This document shows, one piece after another, positions 15,479 through 26,003 of a DNA stretch of 64,000 nt. The notes under the pieces were generated by a model. That model saw nothing but the letters and a program-made list of their open reading frames with translations. It was not told where the DNA came from and did not search any database. The stretch is from NCBI GenBank assembly GCA_964524515.1, contig CAZGEA010000002.1, positions 1 through 64,000 on the forward strand, in the 5' to 3' direction. This DNA is from CAZGEA01 sp964524515 (GTDB taxonomy: Bacteria > Patescibacteriota > Microgenomatia > UBA8517). Numbering within the stretch: the first letter of the stretch is position 1; every line of letters starts with the position of its first letter. The translations under genes were made by a program, and so were the position numbers.

Positions 15479-17653
15479 ATGGATCCAAATACTGCCAATC
15501 AAACTTCACCACCAGTTATGCCTTTAATTGATTCCAATCCTTCAATTTCTACAATGCCACCTTCTATTCCATCAGTCCCTTTTATGCCAGCCACCCCAGA
15601 TAAACCAAATCACAAGAAACGAAATATCCTTTTAATTGCAATAATTCTTCTGATGTTGTCAGGTGGTGCATTTTTATTTGCATATTATTATTCTCTTAAA
15701 AATGTACCATCATCATTTGTTGAAACTCCAATTGAAAACAACTCAAATCAAAACTTGGCAGTTAAACAATGGATTGATTGTTCAAACATCCGAGATTCAA
15801 TTGAAGAAAATGGTAAATTATACCTACCTTGTATAGGTGGAGTTCAAGTGCTTGATTCAACAACACTAAAATTAATCGATAAATTCACTCAAAAAGATGG
15901 CTTAACAGACTACTTAACTACCACTCTCGCCAAAAAAGGAGATAATTTATATGTTGGTACTCAAAATGGAATTTCAATTATAAATTTAAAGTCCAGAGAA
16001 ATTACGCCATTAACTACAAAAGAAGGATTGATTAATGGTGCCAATATTTTAGGAGTAATCGATGGTGATTGGCTTTGGATTGCTACGTTCAAAGGAATAG
16101 CCAGATATAATACAACTACATCAAAACTTGAAAATATTAATGAATTCTCAAATTATAATGGACTTTCAATTTCATCCAGTTCAAAAGCCATCTATCTTGC
16201 TGGTTATTTCTCAGTTAATAATGCATTCGGAGGATCTGCGGTTTTGCGCTTTGATAAAACAAATAATTCATGGAAAACAATTCAAGCATCTACCTTTGAA
16301 AATCCTGTTAGTTCTGCACAGTTAAATCAAGTAAAAGTATTTGGTGACAAAGTAATAGTCAGTGATGGATATTACTTTTGGATAGCAGATGATATTGTTG
16401 AATCAAATTTTAAGCAATTAGATATTCAATCAATAATCAGAAAAGCTACATTAGCAGATAAAGATCATAATTATTTATTACTTGGTGAAAATTCAAATTC
16501 ATTTTTACTTTTTGATAGGGGAGATAAAATTGTAGTCTCAGTTGATAAAAATTTAGCAATTGCAAATGTTTTATATCCGCTTCGTTGGCAAGGTGAATCA
16601 TCAAATGTATTTACTGATTCGCAAAATATTCAATTGAAAGATGACAAGATTGTGGGTTATCCCAAACTCGTATCATTTGATCTATTAACTAAAAAAGAAA
16701 AAGTTTTTGATCAATTTGAAAATTCAACACAAATAACCAAACTTTATGGTGCAATAAATTCGAAAGCAATTGTTGCAGACTCTCAAAATAATATTAATCT
16801 ATTAGATCCAATAACAGGGGAGAAAGAAAAATTAGCAAATTTTGATAAATTGCAGCTAAGTTGGGGTTCACAGTTAAGCAGATTCCTGCCAATTTCAGGT
16901 ACTTCAAAAGTGTTAGTATACGGACAAGCTTGCGGCCAAGGCTGTCAAAACCCTTACGTTTATATTCTTGATATGCAAAATAAATTTACAAAAGAAATTG
17001 AAATTCCATCAAACATAATCAAAAATCCCGCTTTTCCGTTAGTTTTATTGGGTAAGGTCGATAAATCCAATACATTTGCATTCTTAGAAGAAGAACCAGA
17101 AGGAGCAAAAAATTACATTCTTTTTAATAGTGATACTTTGTCTTGGGAAAAGTCATCAGAAAAGCCAACATCAGTTAATGCAGATACGGTTAATTCAAGA
17201 GCTCAATGTAATCCTGATTTTAAATTTGAAAATAATATATTTCTAGATTCACAAAACTGCAAACTTGATGATTCTAAATCTGTTTCAAATCAGACATTCA
17301 AATGGAGTGTTGATGAAAAAGAAAAATTAGTAAAAACTAATTTGTCAGACAACTCACAAAAGCAGATTGAATTGTTAAAAACCGAACAAAGATACTCTCC
17401 TTTTGATTACCCAATTGAAGGTGAACAGTCAGTTTTTCTAATTACTTTATTTAATAATTATTTATATGCAAATACAGATTTTGGACTAATTAAGATAAAT
17501 ACGCAAAATGACGAGCAGGAATTAATTTCAACAAAAGAAGGATTAATATCAAGTTCATCAAGTCTTTTGGTTGCAACTGAAAAGGGTATTTGGATCAATG
17601 CAGCCGGTATTGGAAGTGATTCTTTTGCAATAAGCTTCATTCCTAATAAATAA
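15479..17653 (+). CDS. Membrane-anchored beta-propeller-like protein, 724 aa
   Basis: A Pro-rich cytoplasmic N-terminus (~residues 1-42) and a single membrane span (~43-62) precede a large exterior domain. Several blade-like repeats are visible, such as DNLYVGTQNGISIINL followed by GDWLWIATFKGIARYN. They resemble two-component-regulator or YVTN-type propeller blades in which short ligand-like strands alternate with Trp/Asp turns. No catalytic motif is seen. A pair of Cys-containing segments (CGQGCQNP) could form a disulfide. It is AT-rich like the neighbours, without SD; TAAATA ends 5 bases before the ATG. The role may be surface sensing or scaffolding, but this is a guess. Confidence 0.65.
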   Translation: MDPNTANQTSPPVMPLIDSNPSISTMPPSIPSVPFMPATPDKPNHKKRNILLIAIILLMLSGGAFLFAYYYSLKNVPSSFVETPIENNSNQNLAVKQWIDCSNIRDSIEENGKLYLPCIGGVQVLDSTTLKLIDKFTQKDGLTDYLTTTLAKKGDNLYVGTQNGISIINLKSREITPLTTKEGLINGANILGVIDGDWLWIATFKGIARYNTTTSKLENINEFSNYNGLSISSSSKAIYLAGYFSVNNAFGGSAVLRFDKTNNSWKTIQASTFENPVSSAQLNQVKVFGDKVIVSDGYYFWIADDIVESNFKQLDIQSIIRKATLADKDHNYLLLGENSNSFLLFDRGDKIVVSVDKNLAIANVLYPLRWQGESSNVFTDSQNIQLKDDKIVGYPKLVSFDLLTKKEKVFDQFENSTQITKLYGAINSKAIVADSQNNINLLDPITGEKEKLANFDKLQLSWGSQLSRFLPISGTSKVLVYGQACGQGCQNPYVYILDMQNKFTKEIEIPSNIIKNPAFPLVLLGKVDKSNTFAFLEEEPEGAKNYILFNSDTLSWEKSSEKPTSVNADTVNSRAQCNPDFKFENNIFLDSQNCKLDDSKSVSNQTFKWSVDEKEKLVKTNLSDNSQKQIELLKTEQRYSPFDYPIEGEQSVFLITLFNNYLYANTDFGLIKINTQNDEQELISTKEGLISSSSSLLVATEKGIWINAAGIGSDSFAISFIPNK

Positions 17654-17672
17654 TGCTAAAATAACGGTAATA

Positions 17673-17743
17673 GGGCCGTTCGTACAGGGGCAATACACTG
17701 CATTCGCATTGCAGAAACGGCGGTTCAATTCCGCCACGGTCCA
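17673..17743 (+). tRNA. tRNA-Ala (anticodon CGC)
   Basis: A full cloverleaf is visible: 7-bp acceptor including the G3-U70 pair that defines alanine tRNA, anticodon stem CTGCA/TGCAG around loop TTCGCAT (anticodon CGC), and T-stem GGCGG/CCGCC with loop TTCAATT. The discriminator is A and no CCA is encoded. Confidence 0.92.
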
Positions 17744-17746
17744 CAT

Positions 17747-18517
17747 TCAGTTAGCATTGTAAAACACTTTTTTATCACCATTCCACAATTTGTTAACGAT
17801 TTCTGAATTAATTATTTTTGTTGTAGTTTGTCGAAAGTGAAGTACACCAATATCGCCAATATGTCTTATCTTTAATCCTTTTTTAAGAACCTTAATGCAT
17901 AAATCTGTATCAGAATAAAATAATTTCATTTTTTCATTAAAACCACCAATACTAATAAATAAATCTCTTTTAATAAGAATAAAAGATCCAGGGGCTATTT
18001 CAACATCCCGGCTTGTTTTTCTACTCCAATTATCAATTCTATATTTTGCTATTATTTTTGCTCTATTGGGGACAAATCGTCCCATAAAATTACTTTCACA
18101 AAAATCTATAAATTTTGTAGGCTTTCTGCTGCATGTTTGATCAATTTTCCCATTAACCAAATCATGTCTTACTGTAACGATTCCATATTTTGGATTTTTA
18201 TAAATAAAATCAATTGCCTTGCCAATATTCTCTCTAAGAATCATGTCTGAGTTTAGAATTAAAAGTATTTCGCCTTTTGCTTTTTTGGCAGCTTGATTAT
18301 AAGCTTTCGAAAAATATTCATTATTTTTATTCTGAATTAATTTTAAATTAATTTTCTTTTTAAATTTATTAATTATTTCAATGCTATTATCTGTTGATTT
18401 ATTATCAACAATAATCACTTCATAAGTAGCAGGGAAGTGCTTACAAATCGAATTAAGGCACTTATAAAGTATTTTTGATGTGTTGTAGTTCACGATGCAG
18501 ATCGAAACCATCGGCAA
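17747..18517 (-). CDS. Family 2 glycosyltransferase
   Basis: The 256-residue protein transfers a nucleotide-activated sugar to a surface glycan. The GT-A fold signatures are clear: VSICIVNYNTSKIL at the start, VDNKSTDNS near residue 37, LNSDMIL (DXD-type metal site) near 90, and a C-terminal GGFNEKMKLFYSDTDLCIKV region typical of WbbL/rhamnosyltransferase-type GT2 enzymes. It starts 4 bases after the stop of the Wzy-like gene on the same strand, so the two are translated from one message. Together they suggest a polysaccharide or glycoprotein pathway. A second Met at residue 3 could be the true start. Confidence 0.92.
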   Translation of the reverse strand: MPMVSICIVNYNTSKILYKCLNSICKHFPATYEVIIVDNKSTDNSIEIINKFKKKINLKLIQNKNNEYFSKAYNQAAKKAKGEILLILNSDMILRENIGKAIDFIYKNPKYGIVTVRHDLVNGKIDQTCSRKPTKFIDFCESNFMGRFVPNRAKIIAKYRIDNWSRKTSRDVEIAPGSFILIKRDLFISIGGFNEKMKLFYSDTDLCIKVLKKGLKIRHIGDIGVLHFRQTTTKIINSEIVNKLWNGDKKVFYNAN

Positions 18518-18520
18518 ATT

Positions 18521-20512
18521 TTATGGTTGATTTTCAGTGGCAGGTGGAGTTGCCTCATTTGGCAATTCAATAACTGGATTACTATCGTTTTGCTCAGGAA
18601 CTGTTAACTCTCCAGTTTGAGAATTTTGGTCATTATTGTTTGTTGCTGGTTTTTTGTTTTTATCAACCCTGCTGTTTACCTCTTCCAAATCTTTTTGAAC
18701 TTTTTTGTAATCTTCAGAGTTTGATGATACCAAACTCAATGTTTGGTTTAGATATTGTTTAGCCATTTCATTATCTCCTTTTTCGCGGTAGGCGATCGCT
18801 AAATTATAATTTGCATTGGCATAATCAGGCTTTGCAGCTACAGCCATTCTATAATTTTCAATTGCTTGATCATACAATTTTTGAGAATAAAATATTCCTC
18901 CAAGTGCTAATCTTAAATCAGGATTGTATTGATCAAACACAATCGCCTGTGCATAAGTTTGAACTGCAAACTGATCAGCGCCTTTGGCCAATGGGATTAC
19001 AGATCTATAAATGGATGCCAAAAGCTCCCAGCTTTGTGCTCTCTGTGGATTCAATGATACTGCAGCTTTACCTTCTCGTATTGCTTGTTGAACCAATTGT
19101 GTAATAGTTTGCTTTTCACTATCGTTTAAATCTTTCTTTGATGCCAAAGAATTAGCAATCGCTAGGTTTATTTGTGCATAAGATGCTCTATATCTATCAA
19201 CATTTGGATTTGCAACAATCGCGCTCTGCATTTTGTCGTAAGCTCCTTTTCCATCGTTTGCAATAGTTTTATCAAGTGCTTGTTTATATATAATTTCAGC
19301 AGATGCTAAATTCATAAATCTAAAGATTGCAAATATAGAAAGTATCACAATTGGTATACACATAATCATTCCAGGTAATTTGCTTGAAAATGGAACATCA
19401 TTTGATGCATTTTCTCGCTTTGTCATAAGTGTAAATGCAACTGGGGTGGTGGCTGTTGCAAGTCCAATAAGTAGTAATAATATAAATATCGTTGTTATAT
19501 ATGATGGAATAAATAAAAATCCAATAAATACTAATATTGCTGCAAATAATGTTGCATCAAAATGTTTTTTAGTATATTTAATCAATGTTACAAAAATTAA
19601 AATTAATGAAGTTAATCCTAGTAATCCTGTTTCAGTAATCATTGTAAGATAAAAATTGTTTGCGTTAGCAAATCTCAAATTCCACATATTGCTTGAATTG
19701 TAATCAAGTGGCTTAAATCGAGTAAAAGCAGTCAAGTAATTAGCAGGGCCTGCGCCAAAAAGTGGACTAAATTTAAGAGTATCAGCGGCAACACTCCATG
19801 ATGTTGAAAATGAAGGAAGTAAAACACTGGTTTTTTGGTTTGGCAATAATACAAAGATATTGGCAATAATTGATAATCCTGTGATTGCAATAAAAATTCC
19901 ATTAAAAATTCTAAAATTATAATTATGTTTGCCATTTGTAATATGGGAAAAAGCAATTACAAAAGCGGGGATAAGTATAAGCATCGATGCAAGCGATCCC
20001 CCAAAACTATTAAAAGTCTGGTCTGCCAAAAACGACCAATTACCTTTTATACTATTAAATATTCCAGCAATTGATAAAAATGAAATCAAAGAACCTAACG
20101 AAACTGATATCAAAAATATATTTTTAACAATCTCTTTTTGTTTTGCAGATAGTTGTGTCGTAAAAAAATAAAACAGAGAAGATAAAACTAAAACTGTTGT
20201 AGTTCCAGGTAAAAACAAAGCCTCCATTTTATTTGGTGTTACAAAAATCGTAGATAAAATATATGCAACCACCATAACAACTATTGGTAAATCAAATACT
20301 GATGTAGAAAATGAAATAGAGCCAGACAATAATATTCTTAAAGCCTTCAGTATAAGAATTAAAAATGAACAAACTACCAACACTACTAACTTTGGAGTTA
20401 CAAGTTGGTTGGCAAAAATAGGCAAGAAAATTAGAGGAAGAATTAAAACTGTAAATAAATAAACTGCAAACTCTGCATTTTTTATTTGATTGTTTAATTT
20501 TTGTATATCCAT
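18521..20512 (-). CDS. O-antigen ligase/polymerase-like membrane protein with TPR tail
   Basis: The 663-residue protein has about ten membrane segments in residues 1-400. The Wzy/WaaL-type loop FGAGPANYLTAFTRFKP (~residue 255) lies in a large exterior loop. From ~420 to 600 there are tetratricopeptide repeats (for example YDQAIENYRMAVAAKPDYANANYNLAIAYREKGDNE, written here only to its repeat phase), then an Asn/Pro/Thr-rich disordered tail. Members of this family polymerise or ligate glycans or glycosylate proteins in the outer space. It sits upstream of the GT2 gene. TPR-fused Wzy proteins are common in Patescibacteria, as far as I know. Confidence 0.85.
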   Translation of the reverse strand: MDIQKLNNQIKNAEFAVYLFTVLILPLIFLPIFANQLVTPKLVVLVVCSFLILILKALRILLSGSISFSTSVFDLPIVVMVVAYILSTIFVTPNKMEALFLPGTTTVLVLSSLFYFFTTQLSAKQKEIVKNIFLISVSLGSLISFLSIAGIFNSIKGNWSFLADQTFNSFGGSLASMLILIPAFVIAFSHITNGKHNYNFRIFNGIFIAITGLSIIANIFVLLPNQKTSVLLPSFSTSWSVAADTLKFSPLFGAGPANYLTAFTRFKPLDYNSSNMWNLRFANANNFYLTMITETGLLGLTSLILIFVTLIKYTKKHFDATLFAAILVFIGFLFIPSYITTIFILLLLIGLATATTPVAFTLMTKRENASNDVPFSSKLPGMIMCIPIVILSIFAIFRFMNLASAEIIYKQALDKTIANDGKGAYDKMQSAIVANPNVDRYRASYAQINLAIANSLASKKDLNDSEKQTITQLVQQAIREGKAAVSLNPQRAQSWELLASIYRSVIPLAKGADQFAVQTYAQAIVFDQYNPDLRLALGGIFYSQKLYDQAIENYRMAVAAKPDYANANYNLAIAYREKGDNEMAKQYLNQTLSLVSSNSEDYKKVQKDLEEVNSRVDKNKKPATNNNDQNSQTGELTVPEQNDSNPVIELPNEATPPATENQP

Positions 20513-20574
20513 TTGATTCTAAATATGATCGATTATTGTAAATAAGTCAATATATATAAATCTATATATAACTA

Positions 20575-21348
20575 TTATTTAATAGATAGCCAACTAAAGG
20601 AAATTGTATCCAATGCTCTTTCACGGTTTACTTCAAAACCACCATCAAAAACACGCGATACGTAAATTTGAGATTCAGATTTAGTGTTTAATGTAAGAAA
20701 AACAGTTGCATCAGCTGAAATTTCATTGTCATACACTACTACATTTTTTTGTCCAATTTTCATGTTTGCAAATCCATGAATTTCATCATTTATATTTTTG
20801 GGGTCAGAATAAGTGTAACTTTTAAGCATCTCTCCAGCTAATGGTTGAGTAAAAGCAGGGGATTCATCCTGATTTAATAAAACAATTTTTTGATTACCAC
20901 GCATTATTATTTGTCCTTGTGTTTGTGTTATTGGAACAGACGAAATTGCAATATCAGAATATGGCATGTTTTGTGAATTCATGTCTCGGCTAGCCTGAAA
21001 TATTACATAAAAGGCTAATAGTCCAAAAAGAATCACATAAGGAGCTTTAAAATTAAACATTTGCCTAAAATCATAAAAATTTTCCTTATTAATTCCTAAA
21101 TAATTTTTCAAATGTACAAATGCAGTCTTTTTTCTTTTGAGAATATTAATAGATATTGTCTTTTCAAGAAATTTTAAATATTGATCAATTAATTCTCGGC
21201 TAATTATTGAGGAATCAGATATTTGAGTAGAGTTTAAAAAAAGATTAATATCTGATTTGTAATTTTTAATTGATATCTTAGAAAGTCCTAAATCGTTCAA
21301 ATACTCAACATAGTTGTTTAGTATTTTTTTAGTGCCAGCTACATTCAT
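20575..21348 (-). CDS. Membrane protein with tyrosine-recombinase-type N-terminal (SAM-like) domain
   Basis: Residues ~5-88 match the N-terminal core-binding (SAM-like) domain of XerC/XerD integrases: a YLNDLGLSKISIKNYKSDI start and a helix ending in KTAFVHLKNYLG. Instead of the catalytic recombinase domain, a membrane segment follows (~103-119) and then ~135 residues of exterior beta-rich sequence with no Arg-His-Arg-Tyr catalytic set. A cytoplasmic DNA-binding-type head is therefore tethered to an exterior domain. The gene follows the LamG protein on the same strand (58-base gap) and precedes the Wzy-like gene. The exterior domain is unrecognised. Whether the head still binds DNA is unknown. 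Confidence 0.72.
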   Translation of the reverse strand: MNVAGTKKILNNYVEYLNDLGLSKISIKNYKSDINLFLNSTQISDSSIISRELIDQYLKFLEKTISINILKRKKTAFVHLKNYLGINKENFYDFRQMFNFKAPYVILFGLLAFYVIFQASRDMNSQNMPYSDIAISSVPITQTQGQIIMRGNQKIVLLNQDESPAFTQPLAGEMLKSYTYSDPKNINDEIHGFANMKIGQKNVVVYDNEISADATVFLTLNTKSESQIYVSRVFDGGFEVNRERALDTISFSWLSIK

Positions 21349-21406
21349 ATATATACAGTATATACAATATATACAATTTAAATATCTCTTGTCAAAGACT
21401 TAAATA

Positions 21407-24400
21407 TTATGGGGATGGTGTTCCAGTTAGTGGGCCAAATCGAGCTGGGCTATCATTGTTTAATAACATTTTTACCTGTGTTGCGGAAAGTGAGTAATTA
21501 TAAATCCTTACATCATCAATTTGTCCGCTGAAATAATTAGTTGAAGTATATGATCTTGTACCAATCCTGATATTGCTTGTTGTGGCCATTGTGGTTGAAG
21601 ATATTGCAGTAGCTGTCCCGTTTGCAATTCCATCAATATATACTTGTCCATTTCCAGCACGAGAGATAGAGCATCCTACAAAATGCCAATTTGTATCAGT
21701 AATTGTAGATGTGCTATCAACATCTATTGAATTTACGCTACAGCGAACTGTATTGCTTGATGTGATTTGTAGCCTCCAGCCGTCATTGTCTGCATCTTCT
21801 TTGCTGATAATATTCATTTCACCTGTGGTTGTTCTCTTAATCCACGCAAATAACGAAAAGTCTTGAACATTTGCATCAAATCTTAAATTTGTATTGTCAG
21901 TTACTTGAACATAATCATCAGTTCCGTCAAAATTTATTGATGAATTCCATTTACCAGCCACGCCATTGCCCCAAGCAGTTGAGGCAGTTGAACATGTTCC
22001 AACAGCAGTTTGGCTTCCTGCACCAGTCCCGTTCCATGTTCCAGAATATCCATTTCCAGTAGCATCGTTTGTGGTTGTTCCCAAACATTCGTCAAATTTG
22101 TACCATGCAAGTGGTCTTCCTCGGTTGTAGTCCTGTGCAACTTGTGATTGTGTTCTGGTATATCCATACAATTTAAAATCATCTATCAAACCACCAAAAG
22201 AATTAGCAAATCCACCATCTCCACTATCTCCATTTCCAACTGTAAAGTCACCGTTACCATTTTTAAGGCTTCCAGTAAGTGATGCTGTGTCACGGGCAAC
22301 TCCATTTAAGTATGTACGAACAGTTGATCCATCCCAAACACAAGCAACATGGTACCAAGTGTTAAGTGACAATGAATCTACTAAGCCAGGGCCGGCACAG
22401 GTATTGGAAGTATTACAAAATTTACAATACAATCTATCGTCAGTATCCATATACAAGCTGTATGCCTCAAAAGGATTTGTGCTGTTGTCATGTTCATATA
22501 TAACTTGGATATCTGCCAAAGTTGACGATAGTACTGTTGGTTTTATCCATACACTTGTACTAATTGTAGTAGGAGTTAAATCAGCAGTGTCTGCAAGCTC
22601 AACTATATTATCCGTTCTATCAAAATAAAGGGCAGACCCAATTTTTCCAGGCATCCAATCTGATAATGAAAATGCAGTTAATGTACCATTATTAACAGTT
22701 GTACTACCATATCCTTTATTGGAAACTGTAGAAGTTCCAGTGTTTTCATCAAAATTCCAATATATTAAAGGTGCTGTTCCAGCTCCATCAGTAAAATTAG
22801 CTTTTTCGTCCGTTCCGTTTGAAATACTTGCTGCAGAGTTGTAATTTCTATCAATCATTACTTGGTTTGGAGTTATTACTCCCGAATAAATTTTTACTTC
22901 ATCAATAGTTCCAGTGAGAGCAGTATCAGCAGCTACCGCATCAGTTGTGTCATAATCTCCAACTGTAAAATCAGAAGTTACATCTTCAAGTCCTAAAAAC
23001 GATGCATTTAATGAATTCTGAGCTGCTAATTTTCCATCAACATATAAAATCAAATCACCAGCTGCTCCAGCTGCACCACCATTAAATGAAAAAGCAATAT
23101 GATACCAAGTATTAACAGAGATTGAATCAGTAGTACTTGCGGCAGAAATTGTTTGATCAGTTGATTCATCATAAATTTCGATTCTTATATTTCCAGTTGT
23201 ATCCGCATCATCGTTTGTTGCAACTAATCTATAACCTCGTGTTGGAGTTGTTGCATCCCACTTAGTAATAATTGCATCCATCTCATTTGTACCAGGCATC
23301 GTTGTGATATACACCCAAGCAGATCCAGAGAACGCTTCAGTTCCATTAAAATCCACCGCTGTATCAGAAGCTGTGGCCAGTGCTACGTTGTCATTTGATC
23401 CATCAAACAACAACCCACTGTTTAATTTTCCAGTTCTGGTCCACCCTGATGTTGTTGTAGCAGGGGATGCCATTGAAGTAAGTGTTCCATTGCTTCCACT
23501 TCCAGCGGTACCAATATTATCAGCTGTAGTTCCATATCCTTCATCAAAATTCCAATAAAGAAGTTGTGATGCAATTGGTGAACCGCCAATTGGATGTCCG
23601 CCATTTAAATCCTCCATTATTTGTGATGGATTTCTTCTATAATTATAAATTTTGAAATCATCAATCTTCCCTTTGAATCGATATGATTGCCAAGCAGCAA
23701 GTCTAACTCCAGTTAATGCAATGTCTGGGCCATCGCTAACATTTGAAGATGCGGCAAGTACACCGTCAAAATAAATTGCTTTAAAGCTTCCACCATTACC
23801 ATCTGAAACAAGAGTTACGTATGTCCATTTATCCAAATAATTTGTATAAGTTGCAGAAATTCTTCCATTTCCTCCAGAATCGCCATAGTCCCAATAAAAT
23901 ATCTGATCACTCCAAGGTGCATGTACCTGAAAGCGGTTTGTTGTCGTCACAGCTCCTCCGACATTAAAAGAAGAAGTCTCTTGGATGTCAGCAGTTGCAA
24001 TATATGTCCAGTAAGAAACTGTAACAGCATGTCCTGAAGCAGGCCAACTTAATGTTGTATTGTCTAAATAATCATCAGATCCATCAAAGCTCCCAGCTCG
24101 ACCAAATTTCCCAGTAATTCCTCCTAAAGGTCCAGTACCATTTGGACATGAAGTTGAGTTACTTCCATATCCAGACGAATCAAAAGTTGTAATTGTTGAA
24201 CAATCATTTGTCCAAGAATTTTCATCTAATTTATAATAAACAACAGGCCCTGGTGCCCACTGATACAAAATATTAATTTCACCAGAGTTCAATACTCTTC
24301 CATATGTTCTAACTTCGTCCATTGTTCCATCAAAATAATTTGATCCTTGTCGTCCTATATAAAAAGTATCTGCATCAATAGCTGTATCAGTTGTCACTGT

Positions 24401-25975
24401 CACCAATTGCCACGAATCAGCAATCAGTGTCGATGAAATTATTCCGTTTACATAAATAGTTGGATTTGTAAACCCAGTTGCCGATATTGTTCCAGAGGAA
24501 GAAGTTATATAAGCTGATGAAGTTAAACTGATGTAATAGTTTGTAGTGCTATCTGGATTGGTCCAGAATGATACAGATTTAATTCCAGATATTGTTGTTG
24601 CAGTAGAAAGATACTGAGATGAAGCTGGAACATGTTCGGATCCATTACCAAATTTTCCCGTTACAAAAGTTGTCGTTCCATTATTTGTTAAAGTTAAACT
24701 ATTTCCTGAATAATCAGTAACATTTCCACTTGACTCATCCATTTTCCAATATCCTGATAATCCATCTGATAGTGATTTATTGTTATCGCGATTGTATCCA
24801 AATGCACCAGACCCAATTGATTTGGTAGTTCCTCGGCTGTCAAAATCAAACTGGATTTGAGTAGCACTTCTTTCGTAATTATAAATTTTAAATTCATCTA
24901 TAAAACCGCTAAAATTATTTGAGGTATCGCCACCAATTAATAAATCATTTGTATCAGTGTTAAGTGATCCAACTCCATTTGTTGAACTTCCAACATTTAT
25001 TCCATTAACCCAAATAGTAATTTCATCATCTCCATCATCAGTATAAGAAACTGCAATATGATTCCAATCATTATTTGTAACAGCTTGACTAACATTTAAT
25101 GTAGCATCGGTTGTTGCCAAATCAACAGATGTTTCGATATCAAGTCTTCCATTTGATAGGGTATCAACTCTAATCCAAGTATTAGTGCCTTTGTAAAAAA
25201 CACGTCCTCCAGATCCTTCCCCAGCTCCGTTTGGTCTAATCCATGCCTCAATTGTAAAACCTGCCGATAGATTGCCATCTAAATCAATTGGTGCTGCATT
25301 TGTTACTGTCACCACATCGTTGCTTCCATCAAACCACAAACACTTTCCTGTAATACATAAATCTTCGGTTTTCCAAGCTGTTCCGTTAGTTATTACTCCA
25401 TTGTTTGCATTTACTGTTGCATCACAAGTATCATTTGTTCCACCGGAACAGGTATTATCAACGCCTTCATCAAATCTCCAGTAGCCAATTGGGCCCAATG
25501 CCTTCTCTTCAGATGCTAAAGTAAGTGTACCAATGTTTGAGGCTGCAGTTGAGAAATCTGCTGAGGCAAAACCATCAGGTGCACTAGTGTTTCCATAATA
25601 CATATAATAATTTGTTTCGCCTGCCCCAAGAGTATCAAAAAAAACATGAACATTTGCAGTCGCATCACAATCAACTGCATAAAAGGGAAGTACTTGCCCG
25701 CTTTCTTTGGTAAAACGAATATTTCCACAGTCCGATTGAAACTTTGAAGTATCAGTTGCATCAAAAGAGGGAACTGATACATAAACATTATTTTCTGATG
25801 CCGTATGAGTTGGTATATTAATACGTTTTCGAAAGCTCCATGCATCATCAAACCAAGATGCAGAGGTAAATGGAGTCAAAAATTGCCTCAATATAGCAAT
25901 TGATAAAAGAAGCAACAAAACAACTATTCCAACAATTAATCGGCCTTTTTTTTGATTATCTATTTTTTTACCCAT
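21407..25975 (-). CDS. Surface protein with DUF2341 and six LamG domains
   Basis: The ~1522-residue protein begins with a basic N-terminus and one membrane anchor (~residues 12-32), followed by a DUF2341 domain (DDAWSFRKRINI ... NYYMYYGN). Six concanavalin A-like LamG modules come next, each opening with a variant of YWRFDEG, YWKMDES, YYKLDEN, YWNFDEG, YWNFDEN or WYKFDEC and containing LWFDGSNDVV- and IDEFKIYNY-type strands. LamG domains usually bind glycans or proteins, so this is probably an adhesin. I chose the ATG at 25975 (MGKKIDNQ) because it gives a compact signal-anchor; an upstream ATG at 26032 would overlap the previous gene. The repeats differ at DNA level, so expansion is old. Confidence 0.85.
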   Translation of the reverse strand: MGKKIDNQKKGRLIVGIVVLLLLLSIAILRQFLTPFTSASWFDDAWSFRKRINIPTHTASENNVYVSVPSFDATDTSKFQSDCGNIRFTKESGQVLPFYAVDCDATANVHVFFDTLGAGETNYYMYYGNTSAPDGFASADFSTAASNIGTLTLASEEKALGPIGYWRFDEGVDNTCSGGTNDTCDATVNANNGVITNGTAWKTEDLCITGKCLWFDGSNDVVTVTNAAPIDLDGNLSAGFTIEAWIRPNGAGEGSGGRVFYKGTNTWIRVDTLSNGRLDIETSVDLATTDATLNVSQAVTNNDWNHIAVSYTDDGDDEITIWVNGINVGSSTNGVGSLNTDTNDLLIGGDTSNNFSGFIDEFKIYNYERSATQIQFDFDSRGTTKSIGSGAFGYNRDNNKSLSDGLSGYWKMDESSGNVTDYSGNSLTLTNNGTTTFVTGKFGNGSEHVPASSQYLSTATTISGIKSVSFWTNPDSTTNYYISLTSSAYITSSSGTISATGFTNPTIYVNGIISSTLIADSWQLVTVTTDTAIDADTFYIGRQGSNYFDGTMDEVRTYGRVLNSGEINILYQWAPGPVVYYKLDENSWTNDCSTITTFDSSGYGSNSTSCPNGTGPLGGITGKFGRAGSFDGSDDYLDNTTLSWPASGHAVTVSYWTYIATADIQETSSFNVGGAVTTTNRFQVHAPWSDQIFYWDYGDSGGNGRISATYTNYLDKWTYVTLVSDGNGGSFKAIYFDGVLAASSNVSDGPDIALTGVRLAAWQSYRFKGKIDDFKIYNYRRNPSQIMEDLNGGHPIGGSPIASQLLYWNFDEGYGTTADNIGTAGSGSNGTLTSMASPATTTSGWTRTGKLNSGLLFDGSNDNVALATASDTAVDFNGTEAFSGSAWVYITTMPGTNEMDAIITKWDATTPTRGYRLVATNDDADTTGNIRIEIYDESTDQTISAASTTDSISVNTWYHIAFSFNGGAAGAAGDLILYVDGKLAAQNSLNASFLGLEDVTSDFTVGDYDTTDAVAADTALTGTIDEVKIYSGVITPNQVMIDRNYNSAASISNGTDEKANFTDGAGTAPLIYWNFDENTGTSTVSNKGYGSTTVNNGTLTAFSLSDWMPGKIGSALYFDRTDNIVELADTADLTPTTISTSVWIKPTVLSSTLADIQVIYEHDNSTNPFEAYSLYMDTDDRLYCKFCNTSNTCAGPGLVDSLSLNTWYHVACVWDGSTVRTYLNGVARDTASLTGSLKNGNGDFTVGNGDSGDGGFANSFGGLIDDFKLYGYTRTQSQVAQDYNRGRPLAWYKFDECLGTTTNDATGNGYSGTWNGTGAGSQTAVGTCSTASTAWGNGVAGKWNSSINFDGTDDYVQVTDNTNLRFDANVQDFSLFAWIKRTTTGEMNIISKEDADNDGWRLQITSSNTVRCSVNSIDVDSTSTITDTNWHFVGCSISRAGNGQVYIDGIANGTATAISSTTMATTSNIRIGTRSYTSTNYFSGQIDDVRIYNYSLSATQVKMLLNNDSPARFGPLTGTPSP

Positions 25976-26003
25976 TTTACTTTTAGTTATTATGCTCACA
26001 GCA

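Noticed and set aside
20575..21348. Active tyrosine recombinase or mobile-element integrase
   Set aside because: No catalytic domain follows the SAM-like domain, and no attachment sites or other mobile genes are nearby.
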